Shown here: positions 50,868-63,003 of the stretch, piece by piece
Layout of the letters: each line of letters starts with the position of its first letter
Numbering within the stretch: position 1 is the first letter of the stretch
Source of the DNA: Zingiber officinale
Taxonomy: Eukaryota > Streptophyta > Magnoliopsida > Zingiberales > Zingiberaceae
Assembly: GCF_018446385.1 (NCBI RefSeq)
Contig: NC_056000.1
Coordinates: 79,804,688-79,868,687 of the forward strand
Length of the DNA: 64,000 nt
Reading direction: 5' to 3'
Made by a program: the position numbers and the translations under genes
The notes under the pieces: model-generated
The model's input: only the letters and a program-made list of their open reading frames with translations
Databases searched by the model: none
Told to the model about the DNA's origin: nothing

Positions 50868-52646
50868 TGTTAGGACCTTCGGATGGCTAGAGAGGGGGGT
50901 GTGAATAGCCTCCACTCAAAACTCAATCAATTTCCTCACAAAACTTTGTTAGCACAACGGAAATAAACAAAACAAAAACTGATGCAAGGAAAGAAAAACC
51001 AAACCACAGCTTACACAAGTATATACGAGGTTCGGGGATAACTTGCCCCTACTCCTCGGCGTGTCCGTAAGGTGGACGATCCCTTGATCTTTCGGTAGAT
51101 CACACCCCGGACAAATTCCGGCTAAGTATTTCTCCTTCTCGGTGGAGTAACCTCTCCACAAAAGTCACAGAATAGATTTGAAAATAAAGCACAATGACTT
51201 ACAGAGTTCAATGGCTAAAGGATTGAGCAAATGAACTTACAGCCACGAAGCGAAATATAAAAGACAGAAGGAAGCTTCAGCCAAGAGCTCAACAACACAG
51301 CCTCTTGCTTGAGCGACAGAGAGTTTTTCCAGAACCTTAGCAAACCTCTCTTCTTCCTTCTTCTTATTCTGCTTTCTCACTGTCCCAAATCACTTTCACC
51401 TGTGTCGAATCGCTGCGATCAACTCAGGCATCGCCAATCACTCTTCCTCCTAATCTGGTTCTCTGAATTCACACCAATACCATCCATGGTCTTCACTGGT
51501 GTCTCTGAGCTCGAACCAATGAGCAAGAGTCAAGCTGTAGCCACTGATCGTCGCCAGTGAACGTTGATGCTCCAAATGCACCATTCGCAGCGGAACACAG
51601 CAGAAAGATCACTTGATCTTATTCTTCTGATGGAGCTTAATTTGAAATCAACCATTGGCACGACACCTGCAACCTGTAACTTAAAAATCTCACAGCAGAT
51701 GATTTGATCAGGTGAATCAGAAGTGAATCAGAAATATCAGAGAAGCAGCAGAAACAAACGACATTGTTGTGGATCGGTCAACAGACCGATCCATAACCTT
51801 CCAGACCGATCAGGACACACCCTGATCGGTCTGGGTTGATGCTGATCGGTCTGTGGACCGATCAGCCTATGGGTGGATCGGTCCACAGACCGATCCCCCC
51901 TTATCGCTTTGAGTCCCAGCGCATCCCATCGCTTCCTTCTGATCGGTCTGTAGACCGATCAGATAACCCACAGAATGCTTCTGTGTGGTTACTGATCGGT
52001 CACGAGACCGATCAGATAATCCACAGATTGCTTCTGTGTGGTTACTGATCGGTCACGAGACCGATCAGTTCACTTAAGGTATCACTGGATCGGTCTGTCG
52101 ACCGATCCAGTCAACAAAGTATCACTGGATCGGTCTACAGACCGATCCAATGTCACTGTGTTAGTTTTAGAGCCTCCCAGCCCTAAATCCTAACGTTTTC
52201 CTGGTCCAGAGAACGAGCTATCAAGCCTTCTCCAACTTAGTCCGGAGAACAAGCCGCCGAGCCCTCTCTGACTTCGTCCGGTCCAGAGAACGAGCTACCG
52301 AGCCCTCTCTGACCTACTCCGGAGAACAAGCTGCCGAGCCCTCTCCGACTTCGTCCGGTCCAGAGAACGAGCTACCGAGCCCTCTCTGACCTAGTCCGGA
52401 GAATGAGCTGCCGAGCCCTCTCCAACTTCGTGTGGTCCAGAGAACGAGCTACCGAGCCTCTCTGACCTAGTCCGGAGAACGAGCTGCCGAGCCCTCTCCG
52501 ACTTCGTGTGCCAATTATCCGTACTTGGACTTTCCTCTCCACATGATCAACCTTGATCATTAATCAATCTGAGTCTAATTAAAATCTGATACAAACTTAA
52601 ATCAGTGTCAACATCAAAACAACAGCCAGGTCAGACTGTATCAACA
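50868..52646 (-). repeat. Element E 5' LTR
   Basis: 1779 bp, nearly the same as the 3' LTR. It is about 41 bp longer because it carries one more palindrome unit at about 52108-52150 (cagtcaacaaagtatcactg then ggatcggtctacagaccg). Palindromes are at 51774-52150; the roughly 73-bp tandem array is at 52205-52510. Confidence 0.96.
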
Positions 52647-55284
52647 ATTCACATGTAAAGATCAATACATAAATTCTCTAAACATGCAATTAACTGGCAG
52701 CGGAAGACTAAATGACTAATCTACACATACTACTCAAGTATATGTTCACATCTAAAACTACATATCAATCTAATCATGCTGAAATGTATGTATTAACCTA
52801 AACATGCGTGCAACCATTATACAACTCAGATGATAGGTCTAATATGCATAACAATTTAAATGAAAGAATTATAAGTACATAAAGTCATCTTATGAATTAA
52901 ATTATCTACATGAATAAACAATCCCAATTGTCTAAATACAAAATATCTTAATAAAATCTTAAACTAAATCCCAAGGCTTCTATAGTCCGGGCATCACACA
53001 TCCATCCGCACCTCCTTGTCGCCTTCCTTTACTATAGCTTTTCCTTTCCTTTATCTGTAGTAAGAGGAAAATGCAACTATAAGCAAAATTACTTAGTAAG
53101 CGCTATCTAACTCACAAAACTCGAATATGCATGTAACTGGAAGAAATCTAAAATTGAATGCTCAGAAAGAAATACTACTCATGCTCATCTAATAGCAAAG
53201 AAACATAGCATACTGAAATACTAAACATGTAAACAAATTTAAACAACATGTCAGCATACAAGAAAACTACACTTGTTGAATTTTAAACATTTTCTGAATC
53301 TTATTTCTTTTGTTTAAAAAACTTATACTTTAATACTTCAAAATAATAATCAACTTTCTTCTTGGACCCAGGCTTAGTACCAAAGCGCGCTCTCTAATAG
53401 AAATTGGGGTAGCGACCCACCAGTCCTACGAGGGTAAAGACCTCGGTCTTACCAGGGCCAAGACCTCGGAATTGGTCACTTGGATTTGTTTAACGACAAC
53501 CTCGGAAGTCGGGTACTAGCTCTTAAAAAGAGTAAAATACTTGTTATCTTTTATTACTTCTAATATATAATGTCTCGGCATTTTCTTCAAGCACCTTGTG
53601 TGCAAAAATCCCTAAAGTCTTGACTTTGGGATCTACTTAAGGCCTTGGCCTTTTTCTTTCTTTCCTTTATCTTTCTTATACTTTTCTTAAACTCAAAATA
53701 CTGATAGGGAACTCAAAATCTAGAACTGAAATGCTTAATGAAAAATCTGCATACTAGCTTAATAAAAATCCATATACAAAGCTTTACAAAAATTTACATA
53801 TACATATAACAAACTAAAACTGGGTACTCAACAAACTAAAACTGGAAGTTTAAGGAGAACCATGCATGCTCAATGACAATAGCAATTAAATAAAATCTAC
53901 ATTGCTAAAGGAACAAAAGATCTAACTTGCTGAAAGAAACTAGATACTTAGAGGAAAAGTTCCAATCAATAAGAAATCTAACTACCTACTTGGGATAAAA
54001 CAGTTTGGGTTTTGTATAGCAGCAAAGGACAAAGGAAAAGAAACTTGAAACTAAATCTGCACATGCTAAAAAAAACCTGCACTATCAGCTTAACAAAAGA
54101 AACTAGATGCTCAAAAGGAAATCTAAAATTCTGCATTGCTTCATCTGTTGTGCACACCTACTGCCACACAAGGAAAAACTAGATGTTTGATATTCTCAAA
54201 ACTAAGGCTGTTCATGACAAATACAAGCACAACAAAGACCAAAACCTGTTGGAACTTAAAGGAAACCCCACGACATGCTCACCAAACCATGCAGCAGTGT
54301 ATACCCATTGCTACTTGAAAGAAATTGGCTACTGGAAACCAGCACAAGCATAACCAATCCTCATACTCAGTGCCACGGCAAGGAGAACAGAGGCAAACAT
54401 ACCCATCAAGGTGACAAGGAAGTCTAAATTGGAATGCTAACTAAAAGGGGCTGTTCTTTTTCATTTCTGCACGGGAAAGAAAAACATGAACAAATCTAAA
54501 GCTAAGATTCATGGCAGCATAAAATCTAAAATGCTAATCATAAGGCTAAAGAATCTAAACCACATGCCTTGTCTATACAATATATTTATTTTCTTTTCTT
54601 TTCCTTCGAGATTCACAGCAACAATCATCTAAAACAACAAGATCTACACTGAATTACTAAGCCATAAGCACAACCGAAATCTTATAACATACTACACCTA
54701 AAGGATAAACCTTGGTCTCTCTTCATTATAGCTACTCATAAACACCTAAAGGATTTAATAAAACACCCACTCTTATAGCAACAGATCCTAAGGATTTCAT
54801 ATGGCAACAGAATTCTTCAAGCATGCTTCAATTGGAAACAACAGGAGCAATCAAATCCCGAAACCACTCTAGGGTTTTTCAACAAGCTCCGAAAGAAACA
54901 AGAAGCTAACAAGAAATCCGAACTACTCCTACCGCAGGTGAGAAAGCGCTTACCTTGGTTTCTTGGACTCAAAACCGAGAAGAAAAGCCCTAGGGTTTCT
55001 GGTTAGCTCGAGCTTTTCGGCCTCCTCTTGTGCCTACGCGATCACCTTGCTGAGGGGATCGTGAGAAGGCGAAGAGCTCTCGGATTGGGCTCTTGATCAG
55101 TCGCCGAAGACAAGACCTAGCCGCGGCTTGTTTTCCGCCCGAGCTCTGCCGTCGCGAGCGAGAGAGAAGAAGAGAGGGGAAAGGGTTTTCGGTCCGGGAA
55201 TTTACCACCTCAACTTATCCCTTTTATAATCTCCAATATTCTGTTAACCCCTCAAATAAATTTGCTACATTTTCTAAATAGAAC

Positions 55285-55525
55285 CGCCCGCTTGGGCACT
55301 TGGTTAACCGGATTCACTTAAGGTTCGGGTCGGGTCGGAGGTCGCGGGTTCGAATCTCGGCTGCATCCCTTTTTATTCCTATTTATTCTCCGTTTTCTAA
55401 CTACTGTTTAAATAAATTTCATCCCTTATTTGATTAGCATCGCCCGCTTGGGCACTTGGTCAGCCGAGACAACTTAAGGCTTTGCTTAACCGGAGGTCTC
55501 CGGTTTGATCCTCGGCCGAACCTCT
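55285..55525. repeat. Duplicated tRNA-like segment in LTR D
   Basis: cgcccgcttgggcacttggt occurs at about 55287 and 55441, each followed by cttaag and, further on, a box B-like word (gggttcgaatctc at 55347; ggtttgatcctcgg at 55502). It looks like two tandem tRNA-derived, SINE-like modules about 155 bp apart. Confidence 0.5.
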
Positions 55526-55885
55526 TTATTTTTTTTTTCAACTTCTTTCTTTTGGTAAAAATACCAAACGAACTCCAAAAATTATATAAAAATGCTCTAA
55601 AAATTTCTAAAAATCTTTAGAATATTTCTATGGCATTTCTAAATATTTTTAAGTACTATTAGGACTCGTAATGAGGAATTTGGGGTTGTTATAAAACCAC
55701 TAAGAACAGATAAATTGAATTTGGAATCAATAATGTTAAGTTCCATTTGCGATTCCAAATTTAATTTCTAAAGAACACAATAGGTTGTTAGAAATGATTC
55801 AGGTTGTTATAAATGATTCAGGACTTGTACAAAATTTTTGTACAGGGGAACCGATACGATATTCTCAGTAGCAACCAACATCCTC

Positions 55886-56158
55886 CACCTAGGGTTACCA
55901 CCCCCTAGGACCTAAGGTTATCACCCCTTAGGGTTTTCGACCACCTAGGGTTACCACCCCCTAGGACCTAAGGTTACTGCCCTTTAGGGTTTTCCACCAC
56001 CTAGGGTTACCACCCCCTAGGGGTTTTCACCTGTCTAACCGCAGTTAGGACTTTCTTGCAACCTCATTCACACACATTAGATAACAAACCAACTTAATTT
56101 AAACCCTTTGACATAATTAAAACACCGGTTCGATTGTCGGATGCTTCCCGCACCAACA
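55886..56158 (-). repeat. Element B 3' LTR, second segment
   Basis: Continues the LTR broken at 38594: more cctagggttaccacc / cctaaggtta minisatellite units, then cggttcgattgtcggatgct and the ccgcaccaaca terminus. Confidence 0.9.
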
Positions 56159-56175
56159 ATCTTCCCCTTTTTTAT
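56159..56175 (-). other. Polypurine tract of element B
   Basis: Minus strand AATAAAAAAGGGGAAGAT directly next to the 3' LTR end at 56158. Confidence 0.85.
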
Positions 56176-57289
56176 TATGACAACATGGTTCAAAGTTAAG
56201 CAAAAAAATATGACAGTAAATACAGAAAGTTAAACATGAGCATAAATGAAATAATTTGAAATCAACACCTATGCTTCCTCTTTTCATGTTTAAATTCTTA
56301 ATTTACTTTGACTTTTCTCTCCCCCTTTGACATAAATCAAAAAGAACAAGTAGAGAGAAAAATATAGAAAAATATTCTATGTAATCTTAAGCTCCCCTTG
56401 AATAGTAGCACTTATGTTAAGAAAATACTTTAATGAATTTAATGTTTAGTTTTGAGCAATAAAAAACTTAGTTGAATTTAATAAACACTTAGGTTTTTTT
56501 AAAAAAATTTAGTTAAAATTTTTCTTTGTAAGCACTTTTATCAAAGACTTAGCAAAACTTTTGAAGATAATTGTTTTGTCAAGTATTTCACCTTAAAAAA
56601 ACTTGATTAAGTACTTAGATTAAAGAGGTTTTTCATAAAAGTATAGTTAAGTACTTAGCTTAAAAAATACTTAGATTTTAACAAAGACTTAACTAAGCTT
56701 TTGAAAATTATTTTCTAAAAAGAATTAGAGAAAAACTTAGTTAAGTACTTTGTCTTAAAAAATGATAAAAAGCTTAGTTTTAAAAATAATTCATTTTTTT
56801 TTAAAAAAAACTTTCTTTTTCAGAATAGCTTAACAAAAACTTTAACATTAAAGAAGAATTTAACTTGACTCCCTTCACTCCCCCTTTATTAATACCTTAA
56901 TGAATTCTTAGGGTCATAGAATCCAAGCATGAAAGAGAAACTTAAAGATTACTATTTATTTTTCTAATTTTCAATCTCACCCATTGTAAGTTATCAAATA
57001 TGTTCAGCTTATGAGTGAGTGTGAGACGGAGTTGACTTTATTTAATTTTTATCAATATTTGAAATTGAGATACGTTTGAAAATTTAGTGAGTTTGAATTT
57101 CAAATGAGTAAACATTTAAAATTTTGAAGATTTTGAAAATATAGTTAAGATTTTGATAATTATGATTTGTACCTTAATAATAATTAACTTTTTGAAAGTA
57201 ATTTAAGAAATAATTTAATTATGAAAATTTAATTATAACATTAAGTGAGATTTCAAAATTAATTATGATTTTAAAGATTAATTATAATT

Positions 57290-57610
57290 TGAAATTAATA
57301 ATGATTTTAAAATTTAATTAAAATTTGAAATTAATTATAATTTTAAAAATAATTATGAAATTAATTATTATTTTAAAAATAATTATGAAATTAATTATGA
57401 TTTTAAAAATAATTATGAAAATAATTATGATTTTCAAAATAATTATGAAAATAATTATGATTTTAAAATTAATTATGAAATTAATTATGATTTTGAAAAT
57501 AATTATGAAATTAATTATGATTTTAAAAATAATTATGAAAATAATTATGATTTTAAAAATAATTATGAAATTAATTATGATTTAAAAAAATTATGAAATT
57601 AATTATGATT
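57290..57610. repeat. AT-rich 30-bp minisatellite inside element B
   Basis: About nine or ten units of 30 bp, each attatgattttaaaaataattatgaaatta-like with small changes. The translated open frame (repeats of MKLIMILKII) is a by-product. Less regular copies extend to about 57180. Confidence 0.92.
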
Positions 57611-58261
57611 ATGATTTGAAATTAAAGATTAAGATTTTGAAAATGAAAATTTAATAATTAATAATTTGAAAATTTATGATTTAGAATAATTTGATTAAGT
57701 TGAATTGATTTAGATTAATTAAGTTGTTAAATTAGTTTGTTTCATTAAGTTGTAATTGATTAAGTTTATTAAATTGAGTTTATTAAATTGATTATATTGA
57801 ATTAAGATTTAAATTGTATTGAATTAAATTGAATTAGTTTTAATTAAATTCGACTAAGTTCATCTTAGGTCAATCTCACCCGATTCTAAGTTATCAATCA
57901 GGAAACTTTATATAGTTTTGTGAGATGGTTAATTTTAATCTTCATTTTAAGTTTCATCTAAGGATTGATTTACATTTGAGTAAGACTCAGGTTTTAAAAT
58001 AAGTTAATTAAATATTTATTTCGAAGATCGTCTTCTAGACTGTGGCGAGACACTAGGCCTTCTTGGGTATGAGATCATCCACCATTTCTAGACAAAGTCT
58101 TTCAAAAAAATTGAATATTTAATTTCCTTATTTTAACTCCTAGGTCTAACTAGTCAAGTGTAAATCACACCTAGGTCCTTACCTATCCTAGTCTAAGCAT
58201 GTATAATAAAAGCAATAAAAAGCAAGCATCAAACAATTCTATTTTATAATAAAAATGATCT

Positions 58262-59454
58262 TTTTATTGTCTCCCCCTGGATCATAGCCTCGATAAGGTC
58301 TATTAAGGTAATGAATTTGATCCTTGGGGACCCAATATTGTCCAAGTCCAACTTGATTAACCAAGTTCGACTTGGGGACCCATGCTTGGACTAGATTTCT
58401 ATTTGATCTATTTATGATTGATAGATATTATTTGAATTTATGTTTACGCTTAAATCCAAGTCTGGATATATTGTAAACGACTCTTTGTTTTCCAAGAATC
58501 AGATTAAGATTCTTGGAACCCAACATTAACCGTTCCAACGTGTCTTTAAGTTCTTTAACTTGAGTTTTTAAATTGGAATTTTCTTTCTCAAGTTGTTGGA
58601 CTTGAGTTGAATTTTCAATTTGAACCGGCTCAGTCAAAGGACTCGAGTTAGTCGCTTCCTTAAGGGTTTTACCTCCTTTTGGAGTGACTTTACCCGGACG
58701 TTGGATTTAGCCAATTTCTTTAACAAATAAGAAACTAAGTTTTGTAAATCGTCTACTTGAGTCCCAACGAATAGAGAACTTACAGTGGGGTTAGGTTCTT
58801 CGGAAACGGATACGGACTCATGGCTTCGCTCGGACTCGATTTCTGATTCACTCTTGATTTCAGACTCGAACTCGGACTCGATTTCGACAATATTTGCTTG
58901 TACCGGTAGAGTGAGGAAGCTTGCTTGATCTTCTTCATCGGATTCGGATTCGTCTGATGACTCGAACCATGTTGCCTTCAGTGCTTTCTTCTTTCTAGCC
59001 TCCTTTATCTTGCTTGTACCTGCAGCCAACGCAATACCTTTCTCGGTCGGAGTAGTATTAGTCTGCTCATGTAACTTAAATAATTCATCTATTAAATCAT
59101 GCTTACTTACTTTCGTCTCGGAAGTACCTTCATGTAACTCAATCAGCTTCTCCCATAGCTCTTTTGCGCTTGAGAATGATCGACTCGGTTCAGCTCCTCC
59201 TTTGTTAGACCACATTGAAGAGTATACGTTGCTTTGGCATTGGCCTCGACCTTCTTTATTTGACTTGTGTCCCAGTTCTCGCATGGTACCGGTTTTCCCG
59301 AGTCGTCGAGTGGAAGAGTGATCCCAGTCTTGATGATCATCCATATCTCAAATTGGATTTGTAGGTATGACTCCATTCGACCCTTCTAGTAGCCGAAGTC
59401 CTTGCCGGAGAAGAGTAGAGGTTGGGTTGTGCCGTAGCCTTCTTGATGGACCAT
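58262..59454 (-). pseudogene. Decayed gag of element B
   Basis: Starts at the ATG at 59454 and resembles the gag of element E (SAKELWEKLIELHEGT, EKGIALAAGTSK). A stop at 59386-59388 (TAG where Trp is expected), two frame changes (near 59345 and 58637) and loss of about 80 residues between KHDL and KGIAL break it. No zinc knuckle was seen. The end near 58270-58400 keeps the AWVPK..YWVPKD linker that precedes protease in element E, after which all of pol is missing. Confidence 0.8.
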
Positions 59455-59806
59455 TGAAGAAAATATCTCGCACACACAAAAGGGAAAAGAAACAAATGTC
59501 CCAAGACTTTGTCTTGGATTAGTAGTGTGGGAGAAAAATAAAAATAGCAATGTACTAATTTCGGGAATAATAAAAAAATATTAATAAAATATTTTTTAAA
59601 AAGTTAAAAATTATTTCAAACTTTTGAAAATGCGATATTTTATTAATACCGACTAAAGGTGAAAAGATGAAAATAAATTTTTCAAAGGCAGTTTTGGAGG
59701 GAAAAATGGACGGCGTAAGGTTTTATTTTTAACACAAACGATATCAAATTTTCTTTCAAAAAAAGAACCCCCCTTCTTGATTGGTGGTTTCACCAAATCA
59801 GAGCGG

Positions 59807-59822
59807 CCTGGCTCTGATACCA
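59807..59822 (-). other. Primer-binding site of element B
   Basis: TGGTATCAGAGCCAGG next to the 5' LTR at 59825; initiator methionine tRNA type. Confidence 0.92.
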
Positions 59823-59824
59823 AT

Positions 59825-61219
59825 TGTTGGATCGAGATGCACTAGAGGGGGGGGGGGGAGGGGTGAATAGCGCTTGTGGCTTTCACTTATCATTTTCGAA
59901 AACGTTCGAGTAGAGCAGCGGAAAATAAAACACACACAAGAAGACCCAAGTATTTTTACTTGGTTCGGAGCCTTGGGCGACTCATACTCCTAGGCCCGCG
60001 ATCATTGATAGCTTTCGGTGGACAATCACTATCAATCCATAAATCTTTTACAATTGTAAAGTACAAGTACTGAATAAAGAATTATACCGAAAGTACAAAC
60101 AGATGAAGAAAGTCATCGTTAGTTGTCGGAGTGTCGGAGTAGTAGAGCATAGTTGGAGCGTTCAGAGCAGTGTACAAGAGCACAGGTTATTCAGTTTTTG
60201 TTCTTTTCGAAGCTGCTTCCCAAGGCTCCTTTTATAGCCTCTACAGGACTGATCCAGATCCTCAAAGCTCGGGATTAGGTTTGACCCGAATCGAATCGGT
60301 CGACCGATCCCCACATTCGGTCGCCCAATCAGATGATCTCCTCCTCATCCGATCCGCTCGCTCCGCTTCGATCTGTCAAGTCCTATCATTGGTTCGGTCG
60401 ACCGATCAGATGCCCTCCTCATCCAATCCGATCCCCCCGGCTTCGATCTGGTCAACTCCCATCCTTGGTTCGGTCGACTAATCCCTAGGGTCGGTCGACC
60501 GATCCCTCCATCTAGAAATCTGGTCCTTTTATGCTGTGATTTGGTCGACCAATCAGGTCGTTCGGTCAACAGATCATGGCTAAGTCTGACCCTGTAGAAA
60601 TGTTAGTTTTCTGCAAAATAGAGTTACACAAATAGCAAATAAAACAAATAAGTTGACAGTTTTCGGGCTACCCGGTTCTAACTTTGAATTTTCAATCGAA
60701 AATCTTAGGTCGAACCGACGTCTATCGTTCCCTCCGCGGTGAACGCGTTCTCACCTACTCCACTCAGGAGAGCATACCTGTTGCCAGTCCGGTCCTCCAG
60801 ACCGACTGGACTTTCTGCCTAGGATTACCACCCCTTAGGTCCTAGGATTACCACCCCTAGGGTTTTCCGCCATCTAGGGTTACCTCCTCCTAGGACCTAA
60901 GGTTACCCCTCCTTAGGATTTCCACCACCTAGGGTTACCAACCCCTAGGACCTAAGGTTGCCGCCCCTTAGGGTTTTCCTCCACCTAGGGTTACCACCCC
61001 TAGGACCTAAGTTACTGCCCCTTAGGGTTTTCCACCACCTAGGGTTACCACCCTGTAGGACCTAGGGTTACCACCCCCTAGGGGTTTCCACCTGCCTAAC
61101 CGTAGTTAGGACTTTCCTGCAACCTCATTCACACACATTAGATAATAAACCAACTTAACTTGAACCCTTTGACATAATCAAAACACCGGTTCGATCGTCG
61201 GATGCTTCCCGTACCAACA
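59825..61219 (-). repeat. Element B 5' LTR
   Basis: 1395 bp, TGTTGGATCGAGATGC to GTACCAACA. It has a 12-G run near 59847, gatcggtcgaccgatc-type palindromes at 60295-60560 and the cctaggg minisatellite at 60820-61085. Confidence 0.93.
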
Positions 61220-62836
61220 ACTAGTTGTATATGTAATTAGCTAAACTATACATCATGTGATTTGTAGGATGTTGACTTAGATGAGCGTCTCGACGTGGGA
61301 TTATTTATCACGATCGTCAGATAAAGGCGAGTACTTCCTGCTTTATTTTTTTAGTACATTGATCTTAGTGCATGAGCTATATATTTGGATAGTTACTATG
61401 TTTATCTTGACTCCACTCATATTTTTCCTGTGTTTGATGCTTATCCACTCGATCTTTGAGCTACTCGTTTCTATATCTATACAGTCTCATGTTATTGTCT
61501 ATGATATTTAGTAGATACTATATACCATGCTTACTTGCTTTGACTACTGTTTATCTTATTGAGCATGCGACCTTCATGTAGCATACCTGATTTCTATTTA
61601 TATATATATGATGACCGTTACATTTTACGCATCATGTCATTGCATGCATGCCGACGACCATGTCTCCCTTGTGGTTGAGAGGGTCGTTGGCCAGGGCCGC
61701 ACACTCGACCACTCATGGGTAGTGGTAGCTGGAGCAGATGCCGCTTGTCCTATCATGCTCCCACTCGGTCACTCATGGGTAGTGACGGCTGGAGATGCTA
61801 GCATCGGGGACCCCATGATACGTAGCTATTCAGCTACTATGCAAACTGTCCACTTGGTCACTCGAGAGTAGTGGCGGCTGGAGTGTCGTACAGTTGTCAT
61901 CGATCCGGCCTCTCGACCATACAAGGGGTCGTGGTGCAGAGGGGTAGGCGGGGTGACCATCCGTGCATACGCTGTTATATTATACATGCTGATGTTGTTG
62001 CTAGCTTATGCTGCTATTGCTAGCTTATGCTACTGTTGCTTACTTATGCTGATATGCTTACATATGTTGAGATATATATATATATATATCTATTGTATGT
62101 GTTTAGACACTAGCTTACTTATTGATTATATGTATATACCTTACATATTACCCTTGTAGTTATGAGCTGTACTGCAACATATCTTTGCTACTTCTGACAT
62201 TCTATTACTAGCCTAGGATATGGTTAAGGTATGGATATTTATTATGATATCATTGTAGTATATGCTATTTTTCTTATGAGACTGTATACCTTTATACCTC
62301 TAGTTCTTTATTATGTTCATGCACTATTTGTGCATCACTCGCTGAGTCTTAGTACTCATTACCCCGTAAACTGATTTATTTCGTCAGGTAGCAGGTAAAG
62401 GATTTTTGGAGTCGCCTGGAGATCTTGTCTGCCAGTCCTATGTCACATCAAGCGACCTTTATTGTTATTTCTTTCACTCGCATTATTGGTTTTGTACTTA
62501 TATTTGTATTATGTACCTTCTGTATGGTTTTCCGGACTTGTGGTGTTCTTTATTTCGGTTATGAACTTGTTGTGTTAAGTCGGGCCGACTCACAGTTAGT
62601 TGTATTATTTTTATATTTTGCTTATATCTTCCGTTGTCATTTTGTTCTAGCCGTGTGGGCTGCTTACTATACAACTGCGTGGTTATGTTCTTTTAGTTCT
62701 AGTCGTGTGGGTTGTGTATATAACTGCGTAGTTGTTGTTTTATATCCAACCGTGTGGGTTGTTGTTGGCTTGTGAGCAGCCTTGGGCGATATATACTGGT
62801 TTCATTTGTCACTGCTACAAGGGAGGTGCTGTCCTT

Positions 62837-63003
62837 AATCCTTCTTTGCCATAATTCAAAGTTCTCGGTTTTATTAAACTTCTCCATATTAAACTTCATA
62901 AAAATCATTCCCGACATGTTGAAGAAATCCGCCAAAACCTGTAGCTCTGATATCAATTGTTGCGCAAAGAGGGGGCAATACCTCTCAACCTCTAATGCAG
63001 AAG
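62837..63003 (-). mobile_element. 5' end of another copia element (J), truncated
   Basis: The gag start at 62917 (MEKFNKTENFELWQRR) is typical of Tork/Tnt1-like copia. A PBS TTGATATCAGAGC at 62945-62957 adjoins an LTR end (TGTTGCGCAAAGAGGGGG from 62958) which is cut by LTR H at 63004. Pol is absent; on the left it abuts element K. Confidence 0.7.

Larger units (their letters stand above)
41333..52646 (-). mobile_element. Element E: full-length SIRE/Maximus-type Ty1/copia retrotransposon
   Basis: 11.3 kb with a perfect target duplication ATTCA (41328-41332 and 52647-52651). Order on the minus strand: 5' LTR, PBS, gag-pol, spacer, third ORF, PPT, 3' LTR. Protein order gag-PR-INT-RT-RNaseH is Ty1/copia. 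Long LTRs, a large gag with zinc knuckle and coiled coil, and a third ORF point to the SIRE/Maximus lineage. Four nonsense codons and a third-ORF frameshift show it is no longer autonomous. The two LTRs are still very similar, so insertion is recent; it is the innermost and youngest layer of the nest. Confidence 0.95.
41250..55693 (-). mobile_element. Element D: gypsy-like solo LTR inserted in element C
   Basis: Ends TGTAACACCCCACCCTCC on the left and ggggttgttata on the right; on the minus strand this reads as a Tekay/Del-style LTR beginning TATAACAACCCC. Target duplication aaaca (41245-41249) against aaacc (55694-55698). Own sequence is 41250-41332 and 52652-55693, about 3.1 kb, with no coding domain. 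It contains element E. Confidence 0.75.
38595..55880 (+). mobile_element. Element C: solo LTR inserted in the element B 3' LTR
   Basis: Ends TGTTAGAGTGTATAC and AGCAACCAACA with a perfect target duplication TCCTC (38590-38594 and 55881-55885). Own sequence is 38595-41249 (including a SINE) and 55694-55880, about 2.6 kb without the SINE. No coding capacity. The same family occurs reversed at 9040-11091. Confidence 0.88.
37426..61219 (-). mobile_element. Element B: non-autonomous copia retrotransposon, interrupted by a nest
   Basis: The 5' LTR (right) is 59825-61219. The internal region is 56159-59824 (3.7 kb). The 3' LTR (left) is 37426-38594 continued at 55886-56158. The target duplication is gctag (37421-37425) against actag (61220-61224), 4 of 5 bases. 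PBS and PPT are in place. The internal part has only a decayed gag; no protease, integrase, reverse transcriptase or RNase H is present. Element C sits in the 3' LTR. Confidence 0.88.
35840..62836 (+). mobile_element. Element K: gypsy-like LTR (Tekay/Del style), host of the nest
   Basis: Own sequence is roughly 35840-37425 and 61220-62836, interrupted by element B. The left part has atttgaacggagtcc, gggctaggagaatgccc and a C/T-rich stretch. The right part has two copies of a gaccactcatgggtagtgg block (61700-61790) and ctgagtcttagtactcatta. It ends near aagggaggtgctgtcc, close to the ggagggtggggtgttaca end of LTR D. The total of about 3.2 kb is similar to LTR D. End positions are approximate and no target duplication was found. 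Confidence 0.5.

Noticed and set aside
57325..57585. 86-codon open frame of MKLIMILKII repeats
   Set aside because: Translation of a 30-bp minisatellite whose period is a multiple of three.
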